Below are positions 1-11,504 of a stretch of 64,000 bases of DNA, piece by piece. The notes below the pieces were generated by a model that saw only the letters and a list, made by a program, of their open reading frames with translations, made no database searches and had not been told where the DNA came from. Source of the stretch: Cerrena zonata (taxonomy: Eukaryota; Basidiomycota; Agaricomycetes; Polyporales; Cerrenaceae); the NCBI GenBank assembly GCA_038087015.1, contig JASBNA010000001.1:868001-932000 (forward strand), written 5' to 3'. The first letter of the stretch is position 1. The number at the start of each line of letters is the position of its first letter. Both the position numbers and the translations under genes were made by a program.

Positions 1-1099
1 CGCGAGAAAGACGATGATGAGGCGAGTGAGGTTGGTGATGGTGATGCCACAGTCACCAAGCGTCGTCAGCAGGCGAAAGAATTAGTCAGCTATGACGATG
101 ATGAGGATGATGAGGATGACAGGAAAAGTCTAGGTGAACTCGACGAAGATGCGATCGAGGCAGCATACGCTTCTGTGGATGAAGATGACACAAGGAAGGT
201 ATCTGAACCCAAACAGGCATCATCGTCGAAGGAATTCAAAGCGCAGCTCCACGCTACCGAACAACTCTTCATGCAGAACTTCCCTCATGCAAGCTCATTC
301 ACGTTCAAAGACTCTGGATGTACGATTGGGTTCGAGGTATCGTATTCCGGAAAATACGTCCTTCAGAAAATTACTCACTTTCGTCTAGCTCCCGTCAGAT
401 ATGCCGAAACTATTGCTCGTTGGTATCGTGGAAAGGACTTGTGTGAAGACTGTGATCCGTGAGATTCCAGGAATCACAGACTGCTTCAAGAATAAAGATG
501 ATCAACGACGCGGGGAGGACCGTTACCAAGTACGCACGCACTCCACTACATCTCCATCTTTATCTGCTAATCACTGGATATAGCTTACGACTAATGGCTC
601 CAATATCCCCGGCCTCTGGCATTTTGCGTGCAGCGACATTGAGAACTTAATCGATGAGCGTAGCATCTATTCCAATGACGTTGATGCTATTCGCCGTTCA
701 TACGGCGTGGAAGCTGCCCGTGCCACTATCCTTCGCGAAATTCGGGACGTCTTTGATGTATATAAAATCGATGTCGATTTGCGCCATCTTGAGCTCATTG
801 CGGATTACATGGTATGTCATTCATTTCAGGCACTTACCGACACGTACAACCCTGACGTTCAATCGTATCAGACCTTTGACGGAGGTTATCGCCCTTTCAA
901 CCGTACGGGCATTTCCAGCAACCCTTCGCCTCTTCTCAAAGCGTCATTCGAAACTACGGCTTCATTCCTATCAGAAGCCACATTGCACGGAGATTTCGAT
1001 GACCTGAGATCCCCCTCAGGGAACATCGTGGCTGGTAGGCTGAACTTAACTGGCACAGGTGTGTTCGACGTAGTATTGCCGGCGGGTGCGACAGTCTAG
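1..1099 (+). CDS. RPA190: RNA polymerase I largest subunit, C-terminal part (5' end outside window)
   Basis: The start lies upstream of the window. Exons are 1-336, 389-529, 584-811 and 872-1099; phases agree across all three introns of 52, 54 and 60 nt. The visible part opens with an acidic low-complexity stretch (DDDEDDEDD). Conserved Rpb1-domain-5-type blocks of the Pol I subunit follow: PKLLLVGIVERTCVKTVIR, EIPGITDC, HLELIADYM, FNRTGISS, KASFETTASFL, DDLRSPSGNIVAGR and GTGVFDV near the end. The acidic insertion between conserved blocks and the last two blocks distinguish Pol I from Pol II and Pol III. The protein is part of the nucleolar enzyme that transcribes 35S rRNA. The third intron is a multiple of three with no stop, so a naive reading runs through it and adds about 20 false residues. 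Confidence 0.95.
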
Positions 1100-1895
1100 G
1101 ATCTTTTAGCACCATCTGTAAATTAGAGTGGAGACTGTAGTGCGATCGATCTGCTGGGTGGTTTTCGTCACCGATCGTGCCACACGCACACATGGTACAA
1201 CCACATCGACCTACCCTATTCGATTCTTGGTATATTTGCTCATTGTAAACTATAAACGTGTAATTTGTTAATGTATGACCAAAGTCGGAGTTGCATTACT
1301 CGATGAGTGTTACCACATGAGAGGGCCATCGAGAAGCCCGTCAGGCAGACTTTCGTCTTAACAGCGATTGCCGTAAGGTCGATTGAATGGTTGCATGCAC
1401 ACAGCATGTTCCAGCCATCGACCAGTATTTATTAAATTGTTCAGAACCCCTGAGCCGATATTATCGGTTCGAAATTTATGTTGTTGCAGCTGAGGTGATA
1501 ACTGGCTTCGACTGAGTACCTTACAAGATCTCACGAATCATATATCGGGAACCCGAAACTGCATGCATCTAGCCCATGCAGCCTGAGATTGAGATCTCGA
1601 TTTGTGAAACGGGGCATTGGGCTGGCACATCTGAATCTCATTGATCGAGTGCCCCTGCGACTCCTTCTACGATTTGTAAAGCTCTGGCGATCTACTAGCG
1701 GAACTTATTGGCTTGCGCATCACTTGCAGCAGCGCCAAATTCCACAAGACCCAGAAGTTGGAAGAAAGACCGGATACGAGCCATAGAAAGCATCGTCGGT
1801 GCTGGTATAAATACCCATCGTCGAAATGTCTCTTCAGCATCCAAGCAACACTTTCAAGCGCAACAAATCCTCATAACATCGCAACTTTACCAACA
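1100..1895. other. Intergenic, no gene seen
   Basis: This contains the 3' flank of the Pol I gene and the presumed promoter of the small Cys-rich gene. A TATAAATA-like element lies at about 1806-1813, some 85 nt upstream of its ATG. I see no supported coding region. Confidence 0.5.
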
Positions 1896-2451
1896 ATGTG
1901 CAGACGTCGCCAGTATGTTGTATAGCCCTGAATCTCAGTAGCGCTGACCGACCGACCTGCTCATCGTAGCGTTCGTCGTGTATTCCAGTTGTAAGACCGT
2001 CCCCGTTGTTATATCCAGTGTTTAACTAATCTTTGCAATAAGGTGTGGCCATGCCATCAACGACGTCAGTCATCTTATCGTTGACCACTTACCTAATTCT
2101 AACCGCCCTTTGGTCTTGGATTCTAGCCCGAGGAGATTGTGAGTATATTTGGTCTGAAATCAGATGACGGCTGAAGCCCATAGCGTTCAGATTCAATGTG
2201 ACGATACGAACTGTATCTTCAGTGAGAATCATCCCACCAATTGCCCTGACTGTACCACAACTTGCTGGCAATAGTAAGTCAATTACCAAACACTGTGTAG
2301 CGATCGTACTCACACAGCAAATCACAGCCGTCGTTACCCAGAGCAGTACAGTGAGTGTCTCCTCTAGCGTTGTAACACTTCACTGAAAATTCCAACAGCT
2401 CTCCATCCCAATGACTACTGCCCTGCCTGCAAGGCCAGACAACACAAGTAA
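1896..2451 (+). CDS. 76-residue Cys/His-rich protein of unknown function, seven exons
   Basis: The exons are 1896-1912, 1970-1990, 2043-2064, 2127-2138, 2191-2273, 2328-2350 and 2399-2451. They total 231 nt, and all six introns are GT-AG with matching phases. The product starts MCRRR, contains CGHAINDPEE (residues 14-23) and TCWQYRRYPEQY (48-59), and ends with YCPACKARQHK. Cysteines are at 2, 14, 27, 32, 42, 45, 49, 67 and 70, and histidines at 6, 16, 38, 62 and 75. The CxxC pairs at 42/45 and 67/70 suggest metal binding; this is inference. There is no signal peptide or membrane segment. Short Cys-rich proteins starting MCRR and ending YCPAC are familiar to me from mushroom genomes as uncharacterised, but I cannot confirm this here. 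No exon exceeds 83 nt and one is 12 nt, so ordinary gene finders would miss it. Confidence 0.8.
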
Positions 2452-2933
2452 TCCGGCTAGGGTACGCGGGTATAGCACCATACCTTTGTAATTCGTCGTC
2501 GAGAAGTTAGCGAGTACTTTGTTCCTGTATACGCTTCACAGAATGATTCAAGTAGCTTGTATTGATACTTTCAAGGCAATGATTTCTTGACCATTCTACA
2601 ACACGACGACAGTGAAATTGACCGAGAATAATCCTGAAAACGTGAGAGGTCTACATCACTGGTGCATCATTTGAGAGTTACTAGTAGTCAACCTGAAGAG
2701 AGTTTCCTACGATTGTGTCCCTTTTAGTACCCGGTACAGAATGGGCGAAAGATATGCCGGAAGTCAGATTCGAAACCGTGATTCAGCTCAAGATAATTCG
2801 TTTCTAGGCCCTGATTCTCGACCCAATCAACACGCAGTTCAACGCGACAGATAGGAGAGACTAAGAATTAATTAGTACAAGATACAGTAAACTGTGACAC
2901 ATAAACGAACGCGTGTAACGACCGATAGAATCG
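2452..2933. other. Convergent intergenic region
   Basis: This lies between the ends of the Cys-rich gene (plus) and the SF3B14 gene (minus). It is probably two 3' UTRs. Nothing else is seen. Confidence 0.5.
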
Positions 2934-3417
2934 TCAATCCTCATCGTTGATGTCATGTTTCATTTTGAGCTGGGTTAACTCTTCTTCTCGTCGTGCGAGA
3001 TCAGCCTTTGCAGCAGCAGCATCCTGTTTGGCCGGCATGTGATAAAGAACAACTATATAACGTTCTTGCAGATGGAAACCATTGAGATGGTCTAGAGCGT
3101 TTTTGGCCTGCGAAGGATGGTTTGAGCGACAAACAACCTAGAACCCTTGAAGTCTGGACACTCACATCCATCACATCATCAAATACCACGAAGGCCGTTC
3201 CACGAGTCTTTTGTTCATTGCCTATACGGATTTGGCGTATACTTCCGTAACGTCCGAAGAGTTCATACAAGTCCTCCCCGGTAATCTGGTAGTTCAAATT
3301 CTTAACAAAAAGAATTCGGTTGGCACCGGGCGGTAGTTTGGCCTAGTACGTACCCTTTGTCAGTCCTGAAATTCTCAAGGATGGTCATGTACTTACCGCT
3401 GGTCGAGCAAGAGCCAT
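2934..3417 (-). CDS. Splicing factor 3B subunit p14 (SF3B14/SF3B6)
   Basis: Exons on the minus strand are 3397-3417, 3166-3342 and 2934-3107, giving 123 residues against about 125 in animals. A single RRM covers most of the protein: NRILFVKNLNYQI (RNP2 region), then GRYGSIRQIRIG, TRGTAFVVFDD (RNP1 region) and ALDHLNGFHLQERYIVVLY. The C-terminal tail is charged (LARREEELTQLKMKHDINDED), as in the family. The protein sits in the SF3b complex of the U2 snRNP and contacts the branch-point adenosine. I chose the ATG at 3417 because it gives the usual short N-terminus (MALARPAAKLPPGANRI). An in-frame upstream ATG at about 3466 would add 16 residues without similarity. Confidence 0.95.
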
Positions 3418-3613
3418 GGTGGTTCTCGAACAAGTGGTAGTGGAACGTTGCAGACGCTCAGTCATAAGCGTCAATACTTGACGCCACTCCAACTCCCCGA
3501 AAAGGCAACTTGAGCCTTCGGGTTTTAGAGTTGCGTAGCGTGTGCTAAGTATCACTCGGCCCCTTCATTCATTATGCATGTATCATCGTATGAATACTTT
3601 ATTATGTAGTTTA

Positions 3614-4597
3614 TTACAAAAGAACGCCCATTGTAGATATGAGGACACAGAAGGCCATTGTATTCAAAACGTGATTACCAGCTTCGCTGGCACTAGATGT
3701 TCCCGTAGGAGAAGGAGCAGGAGCAGGGGTAGAAAGGGGTCCGGGAGCAGTATCATTACCGGTCGTAGTGTTAGACGAGTTAGACGGGCCGGTTAAGAAG
3801 AAGGTACCCGCAACCGGACTCCCCAAACCAACAGCCTGGCCGAACGTCGAGATGTTGAAGTTGGTACGTGGAGTTGTAGCGTTTACCAATGCAGGTGCCA
3901 TGGTATCAAAATCTGGCGGTTGTGTGAACAGAAGAATAACATAACTGTAATAAATGATCGAATTAGAAGTTTTCCAGAAAATTTCCCTTGCTACATGAAC
4001 TCACCGGTGTGGATCCGAGCCAGCAGGTGGAGTAGGAGGGACAAAGTCCGAAAGTGCAGCACTGGAGTTGATCAAAATACCGCTTCCATTGACTCGTAAA
4101 TCGCCCGCCAACATATGCCTGAATTGAGATATAGACGTGTTTTGTGGTGTAGGAGCATCCGGATCAACGATCGCAAGAACGAACGTCTGATTGACGGAAG
4201 TCGCGTTTTGACTGGTGTTGGCTACCACCGCAAAGGTGGGCTGTAACATGGTTTCTGCAAGGCAAAAGTTCGGAAAGGACTTGGAATAAAGGGGAGATAT
4301 ACTAACGTTCCATACTCAAGTTGACACCAGGCGTAACCGAGATCGGCATTCCGGTTGCTTGATCCATGAACGTAACGTTCAAAAGTGTCTCCGGCGCAAA
4401 GGACGGCAAGACTGCGTAGAGAAATGAGCACCAGTTCATGATAATATCCGACGTAAAGACTTACCATCAGGCACAATCTGAGCACTAGTGAATGCTTGTT
4501 CCACACTCGCAGGAGTTACAGTCGTGCCGTTTGTGTTGTTTTGAGCTCTGATGGGACTAACGAAGGCGAGCAAGGCCAGTAAGATCAGTGGAGTCAT
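3614..4597 (-). CDS. Secreted, probably GPI-anchored PEBP-like protein
   Basis: Exons on the minus strand are 4465-4597, 4307-4411, 4005-4254 and 3614-3944, giving 272 residues. The N-terminus MTPLILLALLAFVSPIRA is a clear signal peptide. The middle part matches the phosphatidylethanolamine-binding fold: FVLAIVDPDAPTPQN is the DPDxP signature, followed by HMLAGDLRVNG. N-glycosylation sequons are abundant. The tail is rich in Ser, Thr, Pro and Gly and ends in the hydrophobic segment VLNTMAFCVLISTMGVLL, as expected for a GPI signal. Secreted PEBP-like proteins of this layout are common in basidiomycetes; the ligand is unknown. It may act at the cell surface, which is inference. Confidence 0.85.
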
Positions 4598-6088
4598 GTC
4601 GGACTAGTAGAAGTGGGAGGGTTTGTTAGAGGAAATACAGGGGAGGGGTTGAGGGTTGCCAAGCTACCCATGCAATTTTTGTAGAGTCCACTGTGATCTT
4701 CCGAACCCATGCCTAGATAAATATGACGGCAAATACACACGCTTGCTTCTTCAATCCCATTGCACCATGCAAAACAATAATGCTATTCATGAGAAAATTC
4801 GAATACTAATGGAACGCAGTCAGGATCAAAGTGATGTATTTGAATGCCAATAACATCACGTACTGCGAACTAGATAGTATTTTCTTATGTCTCTCGCTTA
4901 TTCAAATCTCTCTTCAACTATTGGTGGTGTTGGTAAGTCCCACGATAAATATGATCACCTAATGGTACACTTGCTATAATTAGTATTATACCCGAAGTAA
5001 GTGGGAATCCATAGACTTCTTACAATTACGGTCACATCTCAGTAAACAATGTCAGAGCTCCAATAATCACAAGCCCACGCGGACAGAAACTTTGGAACAT
5101 AACATCGCTATCCTATGTGGGTAGTCACCAGGTCAGATGTCGCGAGGATTCACTCTGTGAAATGGAGGTCGCAGCCGCCTCATGCGCAAGGCATGGAAAT
5201 AGCGGAGAACCGACACATCCCGAGATGAAGAGTAGATTCACACGTAATGGACAGTTGATGCGTAAATAGAAGTTGGACATGATGTTGGTCCAATCCAGGT
5301 ATGTTCTTTCACCGTATATCGATGCTAAACGTGGACCTCTACCTACGGCTACCTAAGAAGGCGGAACTTTCGGCACCATCAACAACTCTGAGTGACTTGA
5401 AAATCAAAAATAGACTTTAGAACACGTACTATCCATCTAGAAATCTGTCCTAGACCGCTACTGCGTAGAGTCTAAACCACGTTTACACAGTAACGGAAGG
5501 GATCACAAGCCCAGTTGCCGCACTGAGGAGATGGGTGCTAATCTGTGAGGTTATCCCAACCTGCCTGCAGTACGCAATGCAGTCCAAATAAACCTGCCAT
5601 TAGCCAAATGCGTGAATTCGAGCGACCACGGGAGTGACATGCTGTCGCTAAACGTGATGAACAAGGTTCAAGAAGTTTTACCCTGCAAACGGTGGAGCCA
5701 TAGAGCATGTTGAAGTTGATGAGGAGCCCAATAGACTTCTGACATGTTGCCCGGATATAGTCGGAGTGAAACTTCAAAGTGCCCCGATTTCGGTCAGCCC
5801 TATCGTCTATCGATGATCGATGCATGTAAGGAGCCCCATACGGAGATGAGAATTTCTCACCAAAACATCCGTTAGAGCAGCAGGAAGGGAGTGTAGCCTG
5901 CTGTTACATCATTTCCGTACAACACATGAAAGGTTTTTGGCAAAATATCCATAACGATACAGAGTAAGTATGACTAAGACCCTATCACCGTCATCAGCAC
6001 ATTCAAAATATGATGTAGCAGGAAACAGCGTGTGTACGCACAAGAGTTCTCAACTCCGCCATGGTTTGATGACCGATTGCCACGAATC
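4598..6088. other. Intergenic, about 1.5 kb without a supported gene
   Basis: The part next to 4597 should hold the PEBP-gene promoter. Open frames at 4656-4853 and 5538-5825 have no recognisable domain and no convincing splice context. No RNA gene or repeat stands out. Confidence 0.4.
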
Positions 6089-6494
6089 TCACTTGCTGTA
6101 ACGGCTTGCCAAACGCTGGACATCCGAGCAGTCCTGAGATCCTCGCACGCAAAGGACAGTAGCACCATCTTTGTCCTGCGCGTCGGGAACAAGGCAAGGA
6201 ATATCTTGTGCATCAGGGCACGGACATTGTGACGGGTTTTGAACACAAGTCAATGTGCCAGGACAGAGATAATCTGAGCAAGGAACTGAAGAAAAATCAT
6301 GGAAGAGGGAGTATTTCGAATTCATGATGGTAATACATACCAGCTTCAGCATGTGCAGCCCATTGTCCAGGATAACCGGTCTGTTGTTGCCTAGGTTGTT
6401 GACCAGGATGCTGTTGGCCAAACATCTGCTCAAAAAATTGGAACTGAGCAAGTGCTAGCGGGAGGAAGACTAGGGAGATAAAGATGTTAAGCAT
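6089..6494 (-). CDS. LCL2: Long chronological lifespan protein 2 (LCL2) homologue
   Basis: Exons on the minus strand are 6341-6494 and 6089-6285, with one intron in matching phase; the product has 116 residues. There is a signal peptide (MLNIFISLVFLPLALAQ), then a Gln/Gly-rich stretch with FFEQMFGQQHPGQQPRQQQ. The conserved Cys module follows: CSDYLCPGTLTCVQNPSQC, PCPDAQD and VLCVRG. This is the LCL2 family layout, and the length is close to the usual 110-130. The yeast gene affects chronological lifespan and ER-associated functions; the molecular activity is not known. The ATG at 6494 starts directly at the signal peptide, so I prefer it to one nine codons upstream. Confidence 0.88.
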
Positions 6495-7658
6495 TTTGTC
6501 TATTGAAACTTGGTAAGGCAAGAATTTGGTTGTATGAACACTCGTTCATGAGCCTGCTGACGTTGAATTCCAACGTTTCAGGTGTGACCGTGACAGTTTA
6601 AGGCATCGAGCGCTTTCCGATCGATTCAATTCAGACAAGGTCTTAGCCTTTTTGAGCAGCCTTGCGAAACAGGCAAGGTCAGCCTTCACTTGCCCAACTG
6701 TTACTAAACGTTCAAAAGTTCAAGGCAAATATATACAAAGGAACACCGTATCTTAGTTTTTTGCTGTGATGATAAAAATGACTGAATCCCAAGATTCAAG
6801 ATGATCCCTTCGCATAATTATATGCACATTGGTACACGCTTTCTTCCTATACGGGCTTGGAACTTACTAGTAACGTATATTACATTGATACTTACACTTG
6901 TACACTATACTGCTATCTTCCTAAACTTACCTAACGTTTAACTGGAAATAGTCGATTTTACCTTGATTCTCTCGAGCAGACCTCACCCTCTCACTGCACT
7001 ATGATATCGCGAACTAATGAATATTCAGCATTGCTAGCCTATCTCATTTGCTCACCGACAACGCTGTGACCAAATGTATGGACAAGTCAAGCTCTAGAGG
7101 TCCTACTATCTCCTACGTTGAATCCGCCCACCTAATTCATGGTGCGTTAAGGCTCACGATTCGGTACCTATTGTATCCCTCATGTTTTTCATGTTCGTCA
7201 TCTAGCCAAACATCCATTCGAGTTGTGACATTACTGTATCCTTCTTCTCCCTTAGTAGAAGCTGTAACTTGGAACGTATTTTCATTGCCGTAGCGGAGTT
7301 GAGATCTATCCACCACGTACCGTTTTCGTGTTTGACAACCCCACTATTATTCATTTCGTTAAACGAAAAAGTAAAGGATTGCCATATTCATAATCTCGCG
7401 CATAGGAAGTTCTAGGAGATAGTAATGTACGGGGTAAGTTGTCGTAGAGTAGCGATGGATACAAGGTATGTTACAGAAGAGCAAGGATATTGCAGGATTC
7501 GATGTGGATGATGGAATGATGATGTTGATTGTGGTTTGCAAGAACTATGGAGTGTGATGATGACAGGCAGTTAAGATGCTAGAATCTGAAGAGGAAAACA
7601 AGAAAATATAACTAGATAGACTGAAGATTGAAGCAATGTAAGATGTCGAGACAGAAAA
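6495..7658. other. Intergenic, about 1.2 kb
   Basis: This holds the LCL2 promoter side and the 3' flank of the SP-rich gene. Short AT-rich frames at 7048-7293 and 7359-7541 show no domain. I see nothing else. Confidence 0.4.
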
Positions 7659-8684
7659 CTACATTTCCTCCATTGGTTCTCCAAAGAAATTGGCAAACGC
7701 ATCGTTTTGCCAAGACATGGATTGTGAAGAGGGCAAAGAGAAGGGCATCGTAAGACCAGACATGCCAGAGAGTTCGTAAACTCTCCTGTTGCGTGGACTC
7801 CCAGGCATTGGTACGTTCTGGTTACCCTTGGAGCTCTTGGAAGGCTCTGGGGATGCTTCAGGCAACGACGCCTCTAAGACACCCCCGAAGACCAACTTTT
7901 GGGATCGTCTTCTTGGAGAAATGTTCTCCTTGTCAGCCTCCTTCGCGCTCGTTTTATTGACGGTATAATCCATATGGTATTCGATACCACCCATAGAAGT
8001 AGTATTGGGAGCCTTAGGGACGTAGTCGTGAGGATCGAGGTAAACATCGAATCCTGGGTAATGAATCGAATTACGACTGGGTGGCGTCACACGACGAGGG
8101 ATAGTGATGGGCGGAGAGGGTTGCGGCGATGACGTTACAATTAACGCAGGATTGCGTTGACCATCCTTTATACCACCCACAGGCGAGGAATCAGGTGTAT
8201 GCCACACTGGACTACGCAGTGCTAGCGATCGTTTCTTCTTTCCAGAAGCGGTGGCCTTTGATCGCAATTGTGGACTCGTACGAGGGGATCGACGAGACAA
8301 GACTGATACTGTCATGCCAGATGGAAACATACTCTCCACGTTTTCGTCTCGTTGCCCGAAGTCCAACTTCTTGATGGGGCTGTCCGGGTCCTGCATTAAC
8401 AAATCATGAAAGCGAGTCGGTGAGATTCGACCACTTTTGGTGGATGAGAACGGCGATTTAAACGTCGGCGATACAATTGAATCCTCGCAGAGGATACGGC
8501 GTTTGACAGGACTGCAAGAACTGGGGGCAGCAGGAGAACGAGGTCGCTTGTGGGCTCGGGTATTGTGTTTCGATGGTGTCACGGTTAGACTTGGATTTGG
8601 AGGGTCGAGGAATTGCTCCACTGGTAGTTCTTGGAGGGCTGACCGCGGAGCAGACGACAGCGACATGCTTTCAATAAGAGACAT
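7659..8684 (-). CDS. SP/TP-rich disordered protein with a KEN box
   Basis: A single exon codes 341 residues, unusual in this intron-rich window. There is no folded domain: the protein is rich in Ser, Pro and basic residues. It has many S/T-P sites, several with basic residues two or three positions downstream (SPVKRR, SPIKK, SPRRR), which are CDK-type sites. Near residue 250 the string DKENISPRRR contains a KEN degron, and RSALQEL near the N-terminus resembles a D-box (RxxL). The conserved-looking segments are YPGFDVYLDPHDYVPKA and the C-terminus FFGEPMEEM. These features suggest a cell-cycle regulated APC/C substrate, but this is inference from short motifs and I do not recognise the family. 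Confidence 0.75.
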   Translation of the reverse strand: MSLIESMSLSSAPRSALQELPVEQFLDPPNPSLTVTPSKHNTRAHKRPRSPAAPSSCSPVKRRILCEDSIVSPTFKSPFSSTKSGRISPTRFHDLLMQDPDSPIKKLDFGQRDENVESMFPSGMTVSVLSRRSPRTSPQLRSKATASGKKKRSLALRSPVWHTPDSSPVGGIKDGQRNPALIVTSSPQPSPPITIPRRVTPPSRNSIHYPGFDVYLDPHDYVPKAPNTTSMGGIEYHMDYTVNKTSAKEADKENISPRRRSQKLVFGGVLEASLPEASPEPSKSSKGNQNVPMPGSPRNRRVYELSGMSGLTMPFSLPSSQSMSWQNDAFANFFGEPMEEM

Positions 8685-9837
8685 GTATACCGAGAAGAAG
8701 AATTAGAAATGTTAGAACGTGGTCCCCTGCACAGTGTATGAAAGAGATCAAGAACGATCCTTAGATCTCCAGTTGTGACTCCTCCGTGACACAAAGAGAC
8801 GTCACATGTCACGATCATCGCAAGTGGCCACTGTGACAGTCACTGGCACCATTGACGGTGTACGAATTCTCATCCGAGGGACTGAGCCAGGATATTTGCG
8901 CTAGCCCGACAACTGGCAGATCTTCAGGTTCGTGCATTGCCTATACCACCTTTGTTGGGCCTTTTCCTCTCACAGTTTAACAGTAGTGCACAATTTGCTC
9001 AAACTGGGGACCGGGGTTGAAATCCAAATGCTACACCTGCGTGTGATGTAATACTAGTATTGGTGGGTGAATCCTAATCATAGTATGGTAATCCCGACCT
9101 ACTTCGGTCTTGCCAATCCAATTAATGGAGTGTTTACCCCAATCGGACTTGGACTTTAACTGTAGCTCACTGCAGACAATTATCAGACAAGCGGATACTA
9201 TTGCGGACGCTACCTAATAAGGACGGAGGATACCCATTTGCCATGCAAGTAATTCGTGGGAGAAGGTTCAACGGTGGATGTCTAGTGATGTGGCTACATT
9301 TCGAACTGCGCAAGCACATCTTTTAGTGCGAATATTATGTCATACCTGTTTAAGTTGCGGATAGTAAAGTGGAGGATAGCTGAGTGTCTTATTTTCCGAC
9401 ACAAAATTCTACTGAATGTTGAACGATCTAGCATACAATGCTACTGGCAGTATGCCAGTGCATGCCATGATTGTGCCCTGCGATTTGCTGTGCGCCAAGG
9501 GCCCCGGTACACAACATCTCTTCTGGACCTAAAAATTTGCCCGTCAGCGGCGGCCTTCTACGATCTCTTCCGCATAGGAGGTGTGCGATGCGCCTACCGA
9601 ACACCCCGCTATCCGCAATGACTTCCGAGCCAACCGAGTTCCTCTATGCTTTCCTGTCGTTCGACCCTTCCGCTACCCGCTTTACCTATCCGCAGCTTAG
9701 ATTATAAGTCTCGCAGTTATAGAGCAGAGTTTTAAGACACTCGCTCATACCCCAACTCTTAAGGCTCTGACATTTTCTGGTATTCTGTCTTTGCATCTTC
9801 ACCTCTTCCGTACTCTGCACTCTGCACTCTGATAGTC
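8685..9837. other. Divergent intergenic region, about 1.15 kb
   Basis: This lies head-to-head between the SP-rich gene (minus) and the kinase gene (plus). A pyrimidine-rich stretch with repeated CTCTGCACT runs just before the kinase ATG (about 9810-9832). Open frames at 9337-9707 have no recognisable product. Confidence 0.4.
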
Positions 9838-11261
9838 ATGGTGCACTTGAGCTCTATATTGCCCAACTTTGTTGGGCACAGGATATCCTCCGGGGAACTG
9901 CGGTATCAACTTCTCGAGTCCATAGGTTCCGGTGCATATGGTGTTGTATACCTCGCTCAAGATTTGACGAGTCCCGTGTCAGATCCTCGCTTTTACGCCA
10001 TCAAATGTCTTCTACGTCACCCAAACGATTCCGATCTCGCGAAAAGTCAAGAACGCGAGATCAACCTGCATGCTCTGTCCTCACATCATCCCAATGTCGT
10101 CACACTGCATCATGTCATCGTTGACGAACACTATGTCTACTTCGTCATGGACTATTACAGTGGTGGCGATCTCTTCGGAGCCATCATGGATAAAGGTGTT
10201 TACGTTGGTAACGATACCGCAGTGAAGAAGACCTTTGTTCAACTTATCGATGCCGTCGAAGCCTGCCATGTGCAGGGCATCTACCACCGTGATCTCAAGC
10301 CGGAAAATATTCTCTGTTCGGCAAACCACCATCAAGTGTATTTAGGCGACTTCGGATTGGCTTCACAAACGGAATCGAGCAATACGTTCGGATGTGGAAG
10401 CTCTTTCTATATGAGTCCAGGTATGAATAAACTCTGATCATAATGTCTAATCCTGCTGAACTAGTCTCCGTCTTAGAATGCCTGGGTGTTATCACTTGGA
10501 GGGCCCCATACTCCCCTCGTAACTCTGATGTCTGGTCTCTAGGAGTTATCCTGTGTAATATGCTCACAGGTAGGAACCCTTGGCACGTGGCTTCCCCTGA
10601 AGACAGAGGCTTCGCAGAATTTCTTCGAAGTGGTGCCTCCTTCCTCCGTAAAGCTCTTCCGATTTCACGGAGCGCTTCCCGGCTCTTGACGCGTATATTC
10701 GAGCCAGACCCCAGCGTCCGGTACACTCTTCGTGAGCTTAGGGTCGCTATACAAGCCATTGATACGTTCTTCCCAACCCCCGACCCGTCAAATTATCCCC
10801 ACCCTGGGCCGACATCTGTGCCTCAGCTACCTCAGCTACCTCCTGCCGATCCCTCGATGGAAAACATCATTCTCACGGCACCAGTTTCTATCCCCGTTCC
10901 ACCCGCTGCCATCGTACGACCAGAACCAACGGTCGACATAGTCGTCACTCCGTTTGTGAACCAAACACCGGACTGTTCGCCATTCGACGTTCTGGGCGCG
11001 CAATGTGTCCCCCTTCTACTATCACAGCACGGCTCATCGCGGTCAGGCTCACCCACTGAAAGCCGCGGCCCTCCAACACCGGTTTCTGCAGTTCACAACC
11101 CGGTCATCGTCAGGATGTCCGATCTCGTCCTAAGCAGTCAAGAGAATACCACCAAGAGTCGCAGTTCCTTCAGCAAGCAAGTTCTAACGCTCACCTCAAG
11201 CGGCTCGAAGCTAGTACAACGATTCGTGGACGTCGTGAACAAAGTCAAGATTAGAACTTAG
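9838..11261 (+). CDS. Serine/threonine protein kinase, RAN1/VHS1/SKS1-like
   Basis: Exons are 9838-10420 and 10477-11261, giving 455 residues. The kinase domain covers about residues 23-305. It has the Gly loop GSGAYGVVYLA (30-40), lysine in FYAIKCL (about 56), YHRDLKPENIL (149-159) and DFG (171-173). The activation segment has FGCGSSFYMSPECLG, with the intron falling inside SPE. Tyr in place of Ile/Val before HRD and the CGSSFYMSPE signature fit the fungal Ran1/Vhs1/Sks1 group. In yeasts these kinases act in nutrient signalling and in the decision between growth and meiosis. All catalytic residues are present. The C-terminal 150 residues are Pro/Ser-rich and disordered. The exact orthologue is not assignable by eye. 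Confidence 0.88.
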
Positions 11262-11504
11262 AACAAAATTCGCATCGGACAGGCTGTCATCGCCGGCGAT
11301 GATGTGTACAACAAAGACTATGACGTGTATTAAATGCTACTGTATCGATAGTGTAATACAAATGACGAGAATGAAAGCAAAGAACAATAGTTGTATAACG
11401 TTGTGCCATAAGAGACAATAGTGAGATGCAATAGTACCAGAAACATAGTAAGCGTAAGCAGTGTTACAACAGGCATTGGTACACACAGAAGTTCGTCGAT
11501 ACTG

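Noticed and set aside
5538..5825. 95-residue minus frame in the long gap after LCL2
   Set aside because: No signal peptide, domain or supporting splice sites; compatible with chance.
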